A DNA stretch of 35,254 nt, taken from contig DDIM01000005.1 in NCBI GenBank assembly GCA_002338525.1, positions 1-35,254 on the forward strand, written 5' to 3'. The number at the start of each line of letters is the position of its first letter. The first letter of the stretch is position 1. Of the stretch, positions 15,676-23,765 are shown one piece after another. The position numbers and the translations under genes are program-made. This DNA comes from Micavibrio sp. UBA1850 (GTDB lineage: Bacteria > Pseudomonadota > Alphaproteobacteria > Micavibrionales > Micavibrionaceae). The notes below the pieces were generated by a model. That model worked only from the letters and a program-made list of their open reading frames with translations. It searched no databases and had not been told where the DNA came from.

Positions 15676-16173
15676 ATGCCTGATACGAATAGTGTAACTG
15701 ATAGTCGTTTTAACATGTGGCGGGCCGTGTTTGCCATGGCGCACGCAGATAACATTATCACAGAATCAGAAGAAAAGTTTATGCGCGAAGCCATAGACAC
15801 ATATCCATTTTCAGATGATCAAAAACAAGTTCTTGAGCTAGACATGAGTAAACAACAACACGTTGGACGGTGTTTTAGCAACATTACAGATCAACAAGAT
15901 CGTAGCGACTTTTTCACATTTGCGCGTCTTCTTGTTTGGTGTGATGGCGACTTTGACGAGCAAGAACAAATGATCCTAACGGAGCTTAAAAAAGTTCATA
16001 TCTCAACGCTTGATTTTCAAACTATGGTCAAGGATGTGCGTATGTCTTTCGAAGACAACGAAAAAGAAGAAATGAAAATGCGTATGCGAAAAATGTATGC
16101 AGAGCTTCAAAAGCAGGAAAAAGAAGAACAGGGTGGCTTTTTTGCAGGGCTTATCAAAAAGATGCGCAAATAA
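15676..16173 (+). CDS. TerB-like helical protein
   Basis: 165 residues, all helical. Two similar segments, FAMAHADNIITESEEKFMREAI (about residues 15-36, here split by the turn ADN) and LLVWCDGDFDEQEQMIL (about 89-105), have the pattern hydrophobic helix, small, Asp, Gly/Asn, acidic, Glu helix that is typical of TerB/DjlA-N domains, which carry conserved acidic, possibly metal-binding, sites. The last 40 residues are very rich in Lys, Glu and Met and end in a basic amphipathic GGFFAGLIKKMRK, perhaps a membrane-surface helix. Members have been linked to tellurite resistance, but in this setting, with no other ter genes, a general stress or scaffold role is as likely. It follows lpdA and may share its transcript. 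Confidence 0.65.
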   Translation: MPDTNSVTDSRFNMWRAVFAMAHADNIITESEEKFMREAIDTYPFSDDQKQVLELDMSKQQHVGRCFSNITDQQDRSDFFTFARLLVWCDGDFDEQEQMILTELKKVHISTLDFQTMVKDVRMSFEDNEKEEMKMRMRKMYAELQKQEKEEQGGFFAGLIKKMRK

Positions 16174-16194
16174 GAATAGGGCGATTAAGCCATA

Positions 16195-16746
16195 TTAATA
16201 AAAAAGGCTGTTGGACGTTTGAGGAGTATATCCCTCAAAATGTGGAGCAGAAAGCGTGTTTCGAAGGTATCCTGTCCCATTATTTTCAAGCTGAATATAA
16301 TGAGCGCGCTGTCCTAAACCGTCTTGACGCGTGACAATAGTTTTCCAAGACGATGCTCCTGTGTCATGTAAAAAGAGTGGTCCGCGAATAGGCTCAATGC
16401 GACTATTTAACACGATGTCACGACCCCGTGCTTCAAAAATCAGTAATGTACAACCAGCCGCACTGCACCAATGACTATGGGGTGTGTTCATCATAACCAA
16501 ACCTTCTGGCAAATGATCGCCATTTAGATCAGTCATGATAATCTTGTATGAACTAGCTCTAGGCCCGCCGCCATTGTGTAGATACGTCCACGTTGCAAGC
16601 TTGAAGTCTGATTTTTTTAAAACGAATTCTTCTAGGAGTGGCGCATCTGTTACTTCATAAACGTCGTTTGATCCGCACCCATAAAGACTGAAAGTTATAA
16701 GAACAAAAACAAAAAGGCGTGTAAGGCAATAAAGAAAGTTAGTCAT
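16195..16746 (-). CDS. Lipoprotein of unknown function
   Basis: 183 residues. The N-terminus is a lipoprotein signal peptide (hydrophobic run, then LYGC; lipid-bearing Cys near residue 24). After this come a short mixed region and MTDLNGDHLPEGLVMMN, which has the D-x-N-x-D-x-x-x-E/D shape of a small calcium-binding loop as in VCBS/FG-GAP repeats. A HWCSAAGCTLLIF segment contributes a cysteine pair that could be oxidised in the periplasm. The start codon overlaps the end of mutS by eight bases, so it is probably translated from the mutS transcript. I know similar small lipoproteins in Alphaproteobacteria but no function for them. Confidence 0.75.
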   Translation of the reverse strand: MTNFLYCLTRLFVFVLITFSLYGCGSNDVYEVTDAPLLEEFVLKKSDFKLATWTYLHNGGGPRASSYKIIMTDLNGDHLPEGLVMMNTPHSHWCSAAGCTLLIFEARGRDIVLNSRIEPIRGPLFLHDTGASSWKTIVTRQDGLGQRAHYIQLENNGTGYLRNTLSAPHFEGYTPQTSNSLFY

Positions 16747-19456
16747 TCTTCATCAGTCCTTTGAGCTTGTATAGAATATCAAGGGCTTCACGAGGTGAGA
16801 GCTCATCGGGTGAAACCTCTCTCAAATGTTGCTCGACAACGGATGGCTCATCAATGATGTCGTCATCAGAGGCATCAGGGATGCTAAACAAAGGCAACTC
16901 GTCACGCGTATCAACACTTGCGCTGGATTGTAATGTTTTCAAAATTTGATTGGCGCGTTTCAAAACCGGAGCTGGAACGCCTGCAAGTTTTGCAACATGG
17001 ACCCCGTAGGATTTATCAGCCGCCCCAGCCACAACATTATGCATAAAAATGATATCACCCTTCCATTCCTTAACGGCCATACTGTGGCAGGAAAGAGATG
17101 AGAGCTCGCCCTCAAGGCGTGTCAGTTCGTGATAATGCGTTGCAAAAAGGGCGCGACATTTTGTCGTTTCATGCAGATACTCAACACAAGCCCATGCAAT
17201 CGACAATCCGTCATATGTAGATGTACCGCGTCCGATTTCATCCAAAATGACCAAAGACCGTTCTGTTGCTTGATTAAGAATTGTTGCGGTCTCGACCATC
17301 TCGACCATAAATGTCGAGCGTCCGCGTGCTAAATCATCGGCAGCCCCCACACGGCTAAAGACCTTGTCGATCAATCCAATTTTTGCACGTGTTGCGGGCA
17401 CATATGATCCAATTTGTGCCAGCAATCCGATCAGTGCGTTTTGTCGCAAAAATGTCGATTTACCTGCCATGTTCGGCCCTGTTAAAAGCCACAAACGCTC
17501 GTTAGGGTTAAGAGAGCAATGGTTGGCCTTAAACTGTTCCGTTCCATTTTGGTGGAGCACACGTTCGACGACGGGGTGGCGCCCGCCTTCAATTTCAAAA
17601 TCCAATCCTTGCGTTATCTCTGGACGGGTGTAGTCAAGCTCAATTGATAAAACCGCAAGCGCACATGACACATCCAAATCAGCTAACGCGTGCGCAATAT
17701 GTGTGAGCGCGCCTGCCACGGCCATGATCTGCGCCTCGATCTCTTTAAAGAGACTAAGCTCAATAGCCAGTGCCTTTTCACCGGCCGAAGATATGTCACG
17801 CTCAAGCTCAGCCAGCTCCGCTGTCGTGAAGCGCACGTTATTGGCAAGCGTTTGGCGGTGAATAAATGGATTATCTGTCTGGTTGTCATCACCTGATTTA
17901 ATCATCAAGGCATCGGCCTTTTTTGCGGGAACGTCTACAAAATAACCCAGTACATTATTGTGTGAAATCTTCAAACGGTCGACACCAGAAATACCAATAT
18001 ATTTTTCCTGCAAGCCTGCGATAAGGCGTTTACTCTCGCTACGGATATTTTTTAACTGATCAAGCTTTTCATGATAACCGACCTTAATGAACCCACCATC
18101 GCGTGCAAGGGCAGGGGCGTTGTCATCAATGGCATTTGTTAGCATTTCGAGCAGATTTACAATGTCTGTATCTGGTGTGATCGCATCAATGATCTGCCCC
18201 AGAGCGGGGTATGTGTCTTTATGTTGATTTAAAACTGCTGAAAGCCTTTCAGACTGATACAATCCGTTTCGTATATTCAGTAAATCTCTGGGGCTGGCAC
18301 GTTCTAAACTTACACGGCTCAGCGCCCGTTCAATATCGGGAATATCTTTTAAAAGCGTACAAATGTCGTCGCGAAAGCGCGATTGTTTTGTAAAGCATTC
18401 AATCCGATCAAGGCGCTGATTAATAGTATGAATATCACATAGCGGGGCCGATAGCCGTGATTGGAGCGCGCGTGCGCCGGCGCCAGTTAATGTTCTATCA
18501 ATCGCCCATAGTAGCGACCCTTTGCGTTCGCCTGAAAGGGTATGTGTAAGTTCTAAATTCTTGCGTGTCGCGCCATCAATATCCATAACAGCCGCAGCCG
18601 CAATATGTTGAGGGGGCGCGATATAAGGGATATGCCCTTTTTGCGTGCGTTCAACATAATCAAGCAATGCCCCTAACGCAGACACTTCGGCACGGCTGAA
18701 CTGCCCAAACGCATCAAGTGATTGAACTTCGAAAATATTTTGAAGACGCTTGCGGGCGTTCTCACTATCAAAAAGGCTTTTAGGCTGTAATGTCAAAATA
18801 TCATCATAGTGAACATGTAAATCTGTGCGCGTGCCATGATCAATCATCACCAACTCACTCGGGCGAATGCGGTCAATACATGAGGCAATATTGTCTTGAG
18901 TAGCACTTTGAACAAATAACTGACCGGTTGAAATATCAAGCCATGCCAACCCAAATGTCCCTCCGATATCGGATAGACTTGCCAGATAGTTATTCTGACG
19001 TGCATCCAGAAGATGATCTTCTGTCAATGTACCGGCGGTGACAACGCGCACAACATCTCGGCGCACAAGCGCCTTGTATCCGCCACGTTTTTTGGCCTGT
19101 TCGGGTGTTTCCGTTTGTTCACAAATGGCGACCTTGTGGCCGGCCTGAACAAGGCGCGCAAGATAAGGATCGCAGGCATGAAAGGGAACCCCTGCCATAG
19201 GGATTTCATGGCCTTGATTTTTTCCACGCTTGGTCAACGTGATGTCCAACACGCCAGCTGCAATCACCGCGTCATCATAAAATAGCTCGTAAAAATCACC
19301 CATCCGATAAAACAAAAGAGCATCGGGATGGTCTTGCTTAAGAATGTGATATTGCGCCATCATGGGCGTATGCCCATCGGCAATAAAATCGTCGACAGTT
19401 TTTATGGTTTGTCCTTTTGGAATGTGATCTTCGTTTTTATGCGCCAGTTGAGCCAA
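16739..19456 (-). CDS. mutS: DNA mismatch repair protein MutS
   Basis: Recognises mismatches and small loops and starts methyl-independent or -dependent repair with MutL. Mismatch-binding domain I contains the Phe-x-Glu motif in LLFYRMGDFYELFYDDA; later come domains II and III, the clamp, and the ABC-type ATPase with Walker A TGPNMAGKSTFLRQNALIG (about residues 655-673), the VFSRVGAADDLARGRSTFMVEM signature and Walker B SLVILDEIGRGTSTYDG. It ends with the usual short tail carrying SPREALDILYKLKGLM. For the start I favour the TTG at 19456, since GAGAGGAG lies nine bases before it and the overlap with dut is then only 20 bases; an in-frame ATG at 19501 adds 15 residues but overlaps dut by 65 bases and has no good SD. 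It ends eight bases inside the next gene. Confidence 0.95.
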   Translation of the reverse strand: MAQLAHKNEDHIPKGQTIKTVDDFIADGHTPMMAQYHILKQDHPDALLFYRMGDFYELFYDDAVIAAGVLDITLTKRGKNQGHEIPMAGVPFHACDPYLARLVQAGHKVAICEQTETPEQAKKRGGYKALVRRDVVRVVTAGTLTEDHLLDARQNNYLASLSDIGGTFGLAWLDISTGQLFVQSATQDNIASCIDRIRPSELVMIDHGTRTDLHVHYDDILTLQPKSLFDSENARKRLQNIFEVQSLDAFGQFSRAEVSALGALLDYVERTQKGHIPYIAPPQHIAAAAVMDIDGATRKNLELTHTLSGERKGSLLWAIDRTLTGAGARALQSRLSAPLCDIHTINQRLDRIECFTKQSRFRDDICTLLKDIPDIERALSRVSLERASPRDLLNIRNGLYQSERLSAVLNQHKDTYPALGQIIDAITPDTDIVNLLEMLTNAIDDNAPALARDGGFIKVGYHEKLDQLKNIRSESKRLIAGLQEKYIGISGVDRLKISHNNVLGYFVDVPAKKADALMIKSGDDNQTDNPFIHRQTLANNVRFTTAELAELERDISSAGEKALAIELSLFKEIEAQIMAVAGALTHIAHALADLDVSCALAVLSIELDYTRPEITQGLDFEIEGGRHPVVERVLHQNGTEQFKANHCSLNPNERLWLLTGPNMAGKSTFLRQNALIGLLAQIGSYVPATRAKIGLIDKVFSRVGAADDLARGRSTFMVEMVETATILNQATERSLVILDEIGRGTSTYDGLSIAWACVEYLHETTKCRALFATHYHELTRLEGELSSLSCHSMAVKEWKGDIIFMHNVVAGAADKSYGVHVAKLAGVPAPVLKRANQILKTLQSSASVDTRDELPLFSIPDASDDDIIDEPSVVEQHLREVSPDELSPREALDILYKLKGLMKND

Positions 19457-19925
19457 AACCGCCAGCTCCTCTCTCTGTCTCATCCAGAGTTTCAACGACA
19501 TCCCATTCTATTTGCTCATAGCGCTGAATGACCATTTGTGCCACACGCATACCGCGCTCAACGACAAAAGGCTCTTGGCCATGATTAATCAATAGCACTT
19601 TTATTTCGCCGCGATAGTCGGCATCAATTGTGCCGGGCGTATTCAATACAGTTACGCCGTGTTTTAAGGCCAGGCCAGAGCGCGGACGAATTTGCGCCTC
19701 GTAATTTGTCGGTAGCGCCATCGCAAGACCTGTTGGGACAAGAACGCGTTCACCCACACCAATTTCAATGGCCTCTTCTAGTGCCGCCGTCAGATCCATG
19801 CCAGCAGACTTTAGTGTTTCATATGTCGGAAGTTTTAAACCGACAGCATGTTTCATAGGCTGTAGTAACACTTTAATTGCGGTTGTATTGTTACTCTGCG
19901 GCTCGAGTGGTGTGGCTTGGTTCAT
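19437..19925 (-). CDS. dut: dUTP diphosphatase
   Basis: Hydrolyses dUTP to dUMP and pyrophosphate, keeping uracil out of DNA and making the dTMP precursor; trimer. All motifs are visible: AGMDLTA (motif 1), RPRSGLALKHG (2), NTPGTIDADYRGEIKVLL (3), ERGMRVAQMV (4) and the glycine-rich tail RGAGGFGSTGA (5). I set the start at the ATG at 19925 (MNQATPLEPQ), which follows AAGGA by eight bases and gives 162 residues; the longer frame to 19985 adds 20 hydrophobic/basic residues inside coaBC and is unlikely. It overlaps the end of coaBC by 35 bases and the start of mutS, so coaBC-dut-mutS-lipoprotein form one tightly packed unit. Confidence 0.96.
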   Translation of the reverse strand: MNQATPLEPQSNNTTAIKVLLQPMKHAVGLKLPTYETLKSAGMDLTAALEEAIEIGVGERVLVPTGLAMALPTNYEAQIRPRSGLALKHGVTVLNTPGTIDADYRGEIKVLLINHGQEPFVVERGMRVAQMVIQRYEQIEWDVVETLDETERGAGGFGSTGA

Positions 19926-21159
19926 TATTTTGATCCTTTTTGTTTTCAAAAACAGATATGATCTCGTTGACAAGAAAATCAGCAACCGCTTCTTTTTTCA
20001 TTCGTGGAAGCGTTTGTGATGTGATGTCTTGATCACCGATATCTGTATATTTAAACAAACATACCTCATTCTCATCGCTACCAAAAATATTTTGTGCACT
20101 ACATACATTGTTCCCCACAAGCCAATCGCATTTTTTTCGCAATAATTTGGCTTTTGCGTTGTTGTTCATGTCTTGTGTTTCTGCTGCAAAGCCACAAACC
20201 AGTTCAGGACGTTTTTCATGCGATGAGACAGTTTTCAAAATATCAGGGTTTTCGGTAAAGGTAAGGGCAGGCGCGCTCTGACCCTCTCGCTTTTTTAGCT
20301 TTTGAGTAGAAACATTGTCGACGGCCCAATCGCACACAGCCGCAGCCCCTATAAATATATCTGCTGGCAGGGCGTTTTCTACGGCCTCAAGCATCTCGCA
20401 TGCTGCTTCTACGGAAATGCTGTTTGCACCCGGCGGACAAGGTAGTGCCGTCGGGCCTGATATATATGTAACATGCGCACCAGCTTTAATGAGCGCGCAT
20501 GCGATGGCGTGTCCTTGCTTGCCTGATGATCGATTGCCGATAAACCGTACGGGGTCGATCGCCTCATAGGTAGGGCCAGAGGTTACAATAGCGTGTTTAC
20601 CTTTAAGGGGGCGCTCAAAGAAAAAATCATAAACGGCAGACAAAATGTCTTCAGGCTCTGCCATTCGGCCCATGCCTGTTTCACCGCACGCCATCTCACC
20701 GGAGGCAGGCCCGATTTGGCGCACGCCTCGGTCGCTTAATGTCTCAATATTGTCTTGTGTGGCTTGATGATCCCACATCATAGGGTTCATGGCCGGGACA
20801 ATCATAACGGGTTTGTCAGAGGCAAGAATACATGTGCTTGCGAGATCATCGGCAAGGCCATGTGCCATTTTTGCAATCATATTTGCACTTGCTGGAGCCA
20901 CCAATATTAAATCGGCCTCACGGCTTAAGCGAATGTGGCCCATCTCGCTTTCATCTTTAAGAGAGAATAGATCTGTATAGACTTCATGTTCGCTGAGAGC
21001 CGCAACACTCATGGGCGTCACAAACTGCGCGCCTCCTTTTGAGACGATGCATCGCACCTGCGCGCCCGCTTTGCGAAGTTGGCGAATAAGATCTAATGAT
21101 TTATACGCGGCAATCCCGCCTGATATAATCAATAAAATTGTTTTATCGTGAAGCATCAT
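19891..21159 (-). CDS. coaBC: Phosphopantothenoylcysteine synthetase/decarboxylase
   Basis: Bifunctional enzyme of coenzyme A synthesis: CoaC decarboxylates 4'-phosphopantothenoylcysteine (FMN-dependent) and CoaB makes it from 4'-phosphopantothenate and cysteine with CTP. The N-terminal flavoprotein domain shows ISGGIAAYKSLDLIRQLRKAG, the catalytic-His region and APASANMIAKMAHGLADDL with PAMNPMMWDHQATQDN. CoaB begins near KHAIVTSGPTYEAIDPVRFIGNRSSGKQG and includes the cofactor Asn and Lys motifs (GAAAVCDW, KLKKREGQ). I choose ATG at 21159; the open frame reaches back to a TTG at 21174, but that codon lies within the terminator of the upstream gene. 422 residues, normal length. First gene of the unit with dut and mutS. 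Confidence 0.96.
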   Translation of the reverse strand: MMLHDKTILLIISGGIAAYKSLDLIRQLRKAGAQVRCIVSKGGAQFVTPMSVAALSEHEVYTDLFSLKDESEMGHIRLSREADLILVAPASANMIAKMAHGLADDLASTCILASDKPVMIVPAMNPMMWDHQATQDNIETLSDRGVRQIGPASGEMACGETGMGRMAEPEDILSAVYDFFFERPLKGKHAIVTSGPTYEAIDPVRFIGNRSSGKQGHAIACALIKAGAHVTYISGPTALPCPPGANSISVEAACEMLEAVENALPADIFIGAAAVCDWAVDNVSTQKLKKREGQSAPALTFTENPDILKTVSSHEKRPELVCGFAAETQDMNNNAKAKLLRKKCDWLVGNNVCSAQNIFGSDENEVCLFKYTDIGDQDITSQTLPRMKKEAVADFLVNEIISVFENKKDQNNEPSHTTRAAE

Positions 21160-21171
21160 AGTCGTTTTTCC

Positions 21172-21209
21172 CAAAAAATAAGGCCTTCACCCTAGGGTAA
21201 AAGCCTTAT
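21172..21209 (-). terminator. Terminator after the hendecad-repeat gene
   Basis: On the minus strand, ATAAGGC/GCCTTAT arms (21203-21209 with 21178-21184) enclose a perfect inner ACCCTAGGGT palindrome (21190-21199) and are followed by T6 (21178-21173). It lies 47 bases beyond the stop at 21256 and directly abuts the coaBC start, so coaBC must have a promoter inside or after this hairpin, or depend on read-through. Confidence 0.75.
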
Positions 21210-21255
21210 CATGTAAACTAATTCGACGAAGCGAATGTATTAGAGAAGGGAGAGC

Positions 21256-21771
21256 TTACTGCTCTGTTGTGCCTTCAGTTGTTGTTTCAACTTCAACTTC
21301 TGTTTCAACAGTTGTGTCAGTTGTTGTACCAGCAGCTGGCTCTGTTGTTGTCATGTCAGTTGTTGCTTCAGCAGCATCTGTAGTTGTTTCTTCAGTTTCT
21401 GTCATAACGTCATTAGCCATCTCTTCTGTCGCAGTCATAGCGTCTGAAGTTGCTTCAGCAGTTGCGTCATATGCATCAACAGCCATTTCTTTTGTTGCAG
21501 TTGCCGCGTCAGTTGTTGCTTCTGCAGTTGCGTCATATGCATCAACAGCCATTTCTTTTGTCGCTTCAGCAGCATCCATTGTTGTGTCTTTAATAGCTGT
21601 GCCTGTTTCTGACATAGAGGCTTCAACATCTGTCATGATTGTTGTGTTTTCACCAGCAGCAGGTGTGATTGAGCTGTATGCGCCTGTTGTGTCTTCTCCG
21701 CTGAAATATCCGATACCAGCAATGGCAACGATAGCAACAGCAGCAACAGCTGTAAGTGATGTTTTATTCAT
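21256..21771 (-). CDS. Exported or membrane-anchored protein of 11-residue repeats (LEA-like)
   Basis: 171 residues with an N-terminal hydrophobic helix (SLTAVAAVAIVAIAGIGYF, about 5-23) that may be a signal peptide or membrane anchor. The rest is nearly all Ala, Thr, Glu, Asp, Met and Val. From about residue 67 to 143 it is built of 11-residue units ending in Asp or Glu: AAEATKEMAVD, AYDATAEATTD, AATATKEMAVD, AYDATAEATSD, AMTATEEMAND, VMTETEETTTD. This hendecad pattern is that of late-embryogenesis-abundant (LEA group 3) and similar amphipathic helices, which protect membranes or proteins under desiccation or stress. The tail is acidic and Thr/Glu/Val-rich. The opposite strand is also open over this stretch only because of codon bias. 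It has its own terminator and an upstream AT-rich gap; function is inferred from composition alone. Confidence 0.6.
   Translation of the reverse strand: MNKTSLTAVAAVAIVAIAGIGYFSGEDTTGAYSSITPAAGENTTIMTDVEASMSETGTAIKDTTMDAAEATKEMAVDAYDATAEATTDAATATKEMAVDAYDATAEATSDAMTATEEMANDVMTETEETTTDAAEATTDMTTTEPAAGTTTDTTVETEVEVETTTEGTTEQ
21449..21580. repeat. Tandem 66-base DNA repeat inside the hendecad gene
   Basis: Two neighbouring copies (21449-21514 and 21515-21580) encode the 22-residue units ATKEMAVDAYDATAEATTDA and its near twin. A core of about 38 bases is identical in both copies. The close DNA identity suggests a recent duplication within the gene, in line with growth of the repeat region by slippage or unequal crossover. 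Confidence 0.75.
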
Positions 21772-21814
21772 AGTTTTTTCTCCTTAGTTAATAAATTAAA
21801 AATATCCCCCTGAC

Positions 21815-21834
21815 AGCCTTTGAATAAAAAGGCT
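21815..21834. other. Small hairpin downstream of ubiE
   Basis: AGCCTTT (21815-21821) and AAAGGCT (21828-21834) form a 7-base stem with a six-base loop in the gap between ubiE and the hendecad gene. It has no T-run in the minus direction, so it is at best a weak terminator of ubiE. It could also be a 5' leader element of the hendecad gene, whose start is 44 bases away. Confidence 0.35.
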
Positions 21835-21942
21835 TTATTCCAATGGAATCAATTCTTAAAGCGTATAAATGCCTTACTTTGATGCCCAATTGCAAGCTTT
21901 TTCTGCTGAATTTGCAAAATTACTATGGAAATAAAAAGGCGA

Positions 21943-22692
21943 CTAAACCCATCCTTCGTGAATGCAGACCACGCCAAAGGTCATTGGTGTTGACTTAGTA
22001 CGTTTAAAACCAGCATCCTTCATACGTTGTTCTAAGGCTTTAGGCTTTGGAAACTTACGTATACTCTCAACAAGATATTGGTAGCTATCGGCATCGTCGG
22101 CCACCATTGATCCTATCTTGGGAATAACATTGTATGAGTAGGCGTCATACATCTTCGCTAATATGGGGTCATTAACATGTGAAAATTCAAGACAGAAGAA
22201 ACGTCCACCAGGCTTGAGGAGCCGCACGGCGTCCTTAAGGGCTTTATCTATGTGTGTTACATTACGAAGCCCAAAGGCAATGGTGTAGACATCAAATGAA
22301 TTATCAGGAAATGGCAAGCTTTCGGCATTGCCTGTTATCCATTCAAATCCTTCGATATAGCCCCGGTCTGTCGCGCGATCGCGTCCCACGGCCAGCATAC
22401 TCTCGTTAATGTCTGATACTGTAATAGATGTGTTTTTTGACGTGGCTTTACGAATACGAAACGCAATATCACCTGTTCCGCCTGCGACATCCAAATAGGC
22501 AAGATTTTTGCGAGGACGAATCATGCGGATCAAACGATCCTTCCATAATCTATGGAGCCCGCCAGACATAAAATCGTTCATAATGTCGTATTTCTTGGCA
22601 ACATTATGAAAGACGCCCAAGACTTTTTCTGTTTTTTCCTCGGGGGAGACATTTGTCTCTCCGAACCATGTTTTTTCTGGATTATCACTCAT
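21943..22692 (-). CDS. ubiE: Demethylmenaquinone/ubiquinone C-methyltransferase UbiE
   Basis: SAM-dependent methyltransferase for the C-methylation step of ubiquinone (and menaquinone) synthesis. Visible: KYDIMNDFMSGGLHRLWKDR (UbiE signature 1), the SAM-binding LDVAGGTGDIAFRI (about 77-90), NAESLPFPDNSFDVYTIAFGLRNV and RLLKPGGRFFCLEFSHVN (signature 2). Length 249 is normal. In many Alphaproteobacteria it is beside ubiB and coaBC; here no ubiB follows and the hendecad gene lies between it and coaBC. The start is 38 bases after the stop of the three paralogous unknown genes, so it could share their transcript. Confidence 0.95.
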   Translation of the reverse strand: MSDNPEKTWFGETNVSPEEKTEKVLGVFHNVAKKYDIMNDFMSGGLHRLWKDRLIRMIRPRKNLAYLDVAGGTGDIAFRIRKATSKNTSITVSDINESMLAVGRDRATDRGYIEGFEWITGNAESLPFPDNSFDVYTIAFGLRNVTHIDKALKDAVRLLKPGGRFFCLEFSHVNDPILAKMYDAYSYNVIPKIGSMVADDADSYQYLVESIRKFPKPKALEQRMKDAGFKRTKSTPMTFGVVCIHEGWV

Positions 22693-22730
22693 GCATCTTA
22701 GTTATCACGAAGCATAAAATGAGTGAAGGA

Positions 22731-23240
22731 TTAATTCATGCTGTAGTGATTTTGTGGCACAGGATTATGTACGTTTTTAAAAGCATAAAAGGACCTAAAC
22801 AAATGTCGGGCATCAAGTGGTTCGTATCCACCGATTTCAATAGATTTAATGACGTCATGACATAAATCAATAATGTTTAAAAAATCTTGTCTGCTATACA
22901 TCGTTAAGTGTGCAACATCACCATCAGGCAGCATGTCTTCATCAGATAATGCAGGGTTGAGCTGTTTTTGAATCTCTCTAAATTTTACGCATGTTTGGCT
23001 TTCGAGCTCGTCCCAAGTTTTGAAAACACTGCTGTTATAATCTTCTGCGCGTGTTTGGTTTACGAACGCAATCGCATAGGTCTCTTCACACAGTTGCTCA
23101 TCTACCTGATTGTCAACTTTGAACAAAACAGCACAAAGCGCATTTTGCGCATCCCCAGACACAGGAAGATATAGATTATAAGAATCTGTATCGTCTTGAT
23201 CGAGGATTCTGAGTATGTTTTGTGGTGAGTTATTAATCAT
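22731..23240 (-). CDS. Unknown protein, third member of a tandem three-gene family
   Basis: 169 residues, cytoplasmic by sequence, not recognised. The N-terminal part has LYLPVSGDAQNALCAVLFKVD (about 22-42); the middle carries WDELESQTCVKFREIQ; and the C-terminal part is FLNIIDLCHDVIKSIEIGGYEPLDARHLFRSFY, the family's core motif (broken here over two stretches). Similar words occur in the next two upstream genes. It is last in the three-gene row; 19 bases lie between it and its neighbour. No nucleic-acid, protease or nucleotide-binding motif is visible. Confidence 0.75.
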   Translation of the reverse strand: MINNSPQNILRILDQDDTDSYNLYLPVSGDAQNALCAVLFKVDNQVDEQLCEETYAIAFVNQTRAEDYNSSVFKTWDELESQTCVKFREIQKQLNPALSDEDMLPDGDVAHLTMYSRQDFLNIIDLCHDVIKSIEIGGYEPLDARHLFRSFYAFKNVHNPVPQNHYSMN

Positions 23241-23259
23241 AAAAACTGGTGAATTAGTG

Positions 23260-23748
23260 TTAGTTGAAGTGCCTGTTCATGGTGTTCGCGTGATGTGATG
23301 TGGGCGTGTCAGGCCTGAAAAGAGCTTCAAAATATTGCCCAGCGCCTTCAGGCATTACGCCCCCTAAGCGCAATGATTTTACGACATCTTCACATAAATT
23401 TATGACATTTCTAAGATCATTTCTGTATGAAAGCTCTAAAATCGCATAATCGTTGGCTATGGGGCGATTTTGTTCAGGAATTAAAAGTCTGAAATCGACA
23501 TTTGTAGCTTTTTGAAGCATATCCCACGTTTTTAGCGAACGGTCATCGGGGGTGCAGTTAGGATATAAAAACATAAGCTTGTAAGCCGTTTTTAATCGAT
23601 CCGCCGCAGGGGCTGCGGTTTGTTCAATTTTTTCAACTTCGATAACAAATCCGTCATCGTCTTCGGTGGCAATACAAAAACTTATATCGCCTACATTTCC
23701 GTAAAAATCACAAGATTCTAATTCGTCTATTATTTTGTCTACTGTCAT
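23260..23748 (-). CDS. Unknown protein, second member of the tandem family
   Basis: 162 residues, not recognised. It keeps the family frame: FCIATEDDDGFVIEVEK strand pair near the start, TWDMLQKATNVDFRLLI in the middle, and NVINLCEDVVKSLRLGG with MPEGAGQYFEALF near the end. It is the most diverged of the three in the N-terminal half. 17 bases separate it from the first family gene, and the initiating ATG is at 23748. The C-terminus adds a His/Asn-rich tail (TSHHANTMNRHF). Confidence 0.75.
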   Translation of the reverse strand: MTVDKIIDELESCDFYGNVGDISFCIATEDDDGFVIEVEKIEQTAAPAADRLKTAYKLMFLYPNCTPDDRSLKTWDMLQKATNVDFRLLIPEQNRPIANDYAILELSYRNDLRNVINLCEDVVKSLRLGGVMPEGAGQYFEALFRPDTPTSHHANTMNRHFN

Positions 23749-23765
23749 AATACTAGCGTCTTCTT

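Noticed and set aside
16183..16212. Possible terminator between the TerB-like gene and the lipoprotein gene
   Set aside because: Only 4-base arms (AGCC/GGCT, or GGC/GCC) can pair; too weak to list.
17683..17892. Alternative frame inside mutS
   Set aside because: Falls wholly within the confirmed MutS core domain; the product has no recognisable feature.
21269..21787. Long open frame (172 codons) on the plus strand opposite the hendecad gene
   Set aside because: It is a by-product of Ala/Thr/Glu codons in the real gene; the product is a low-complexity Val/Ser/Ala string with no SD, and it crosses the real gene's start.
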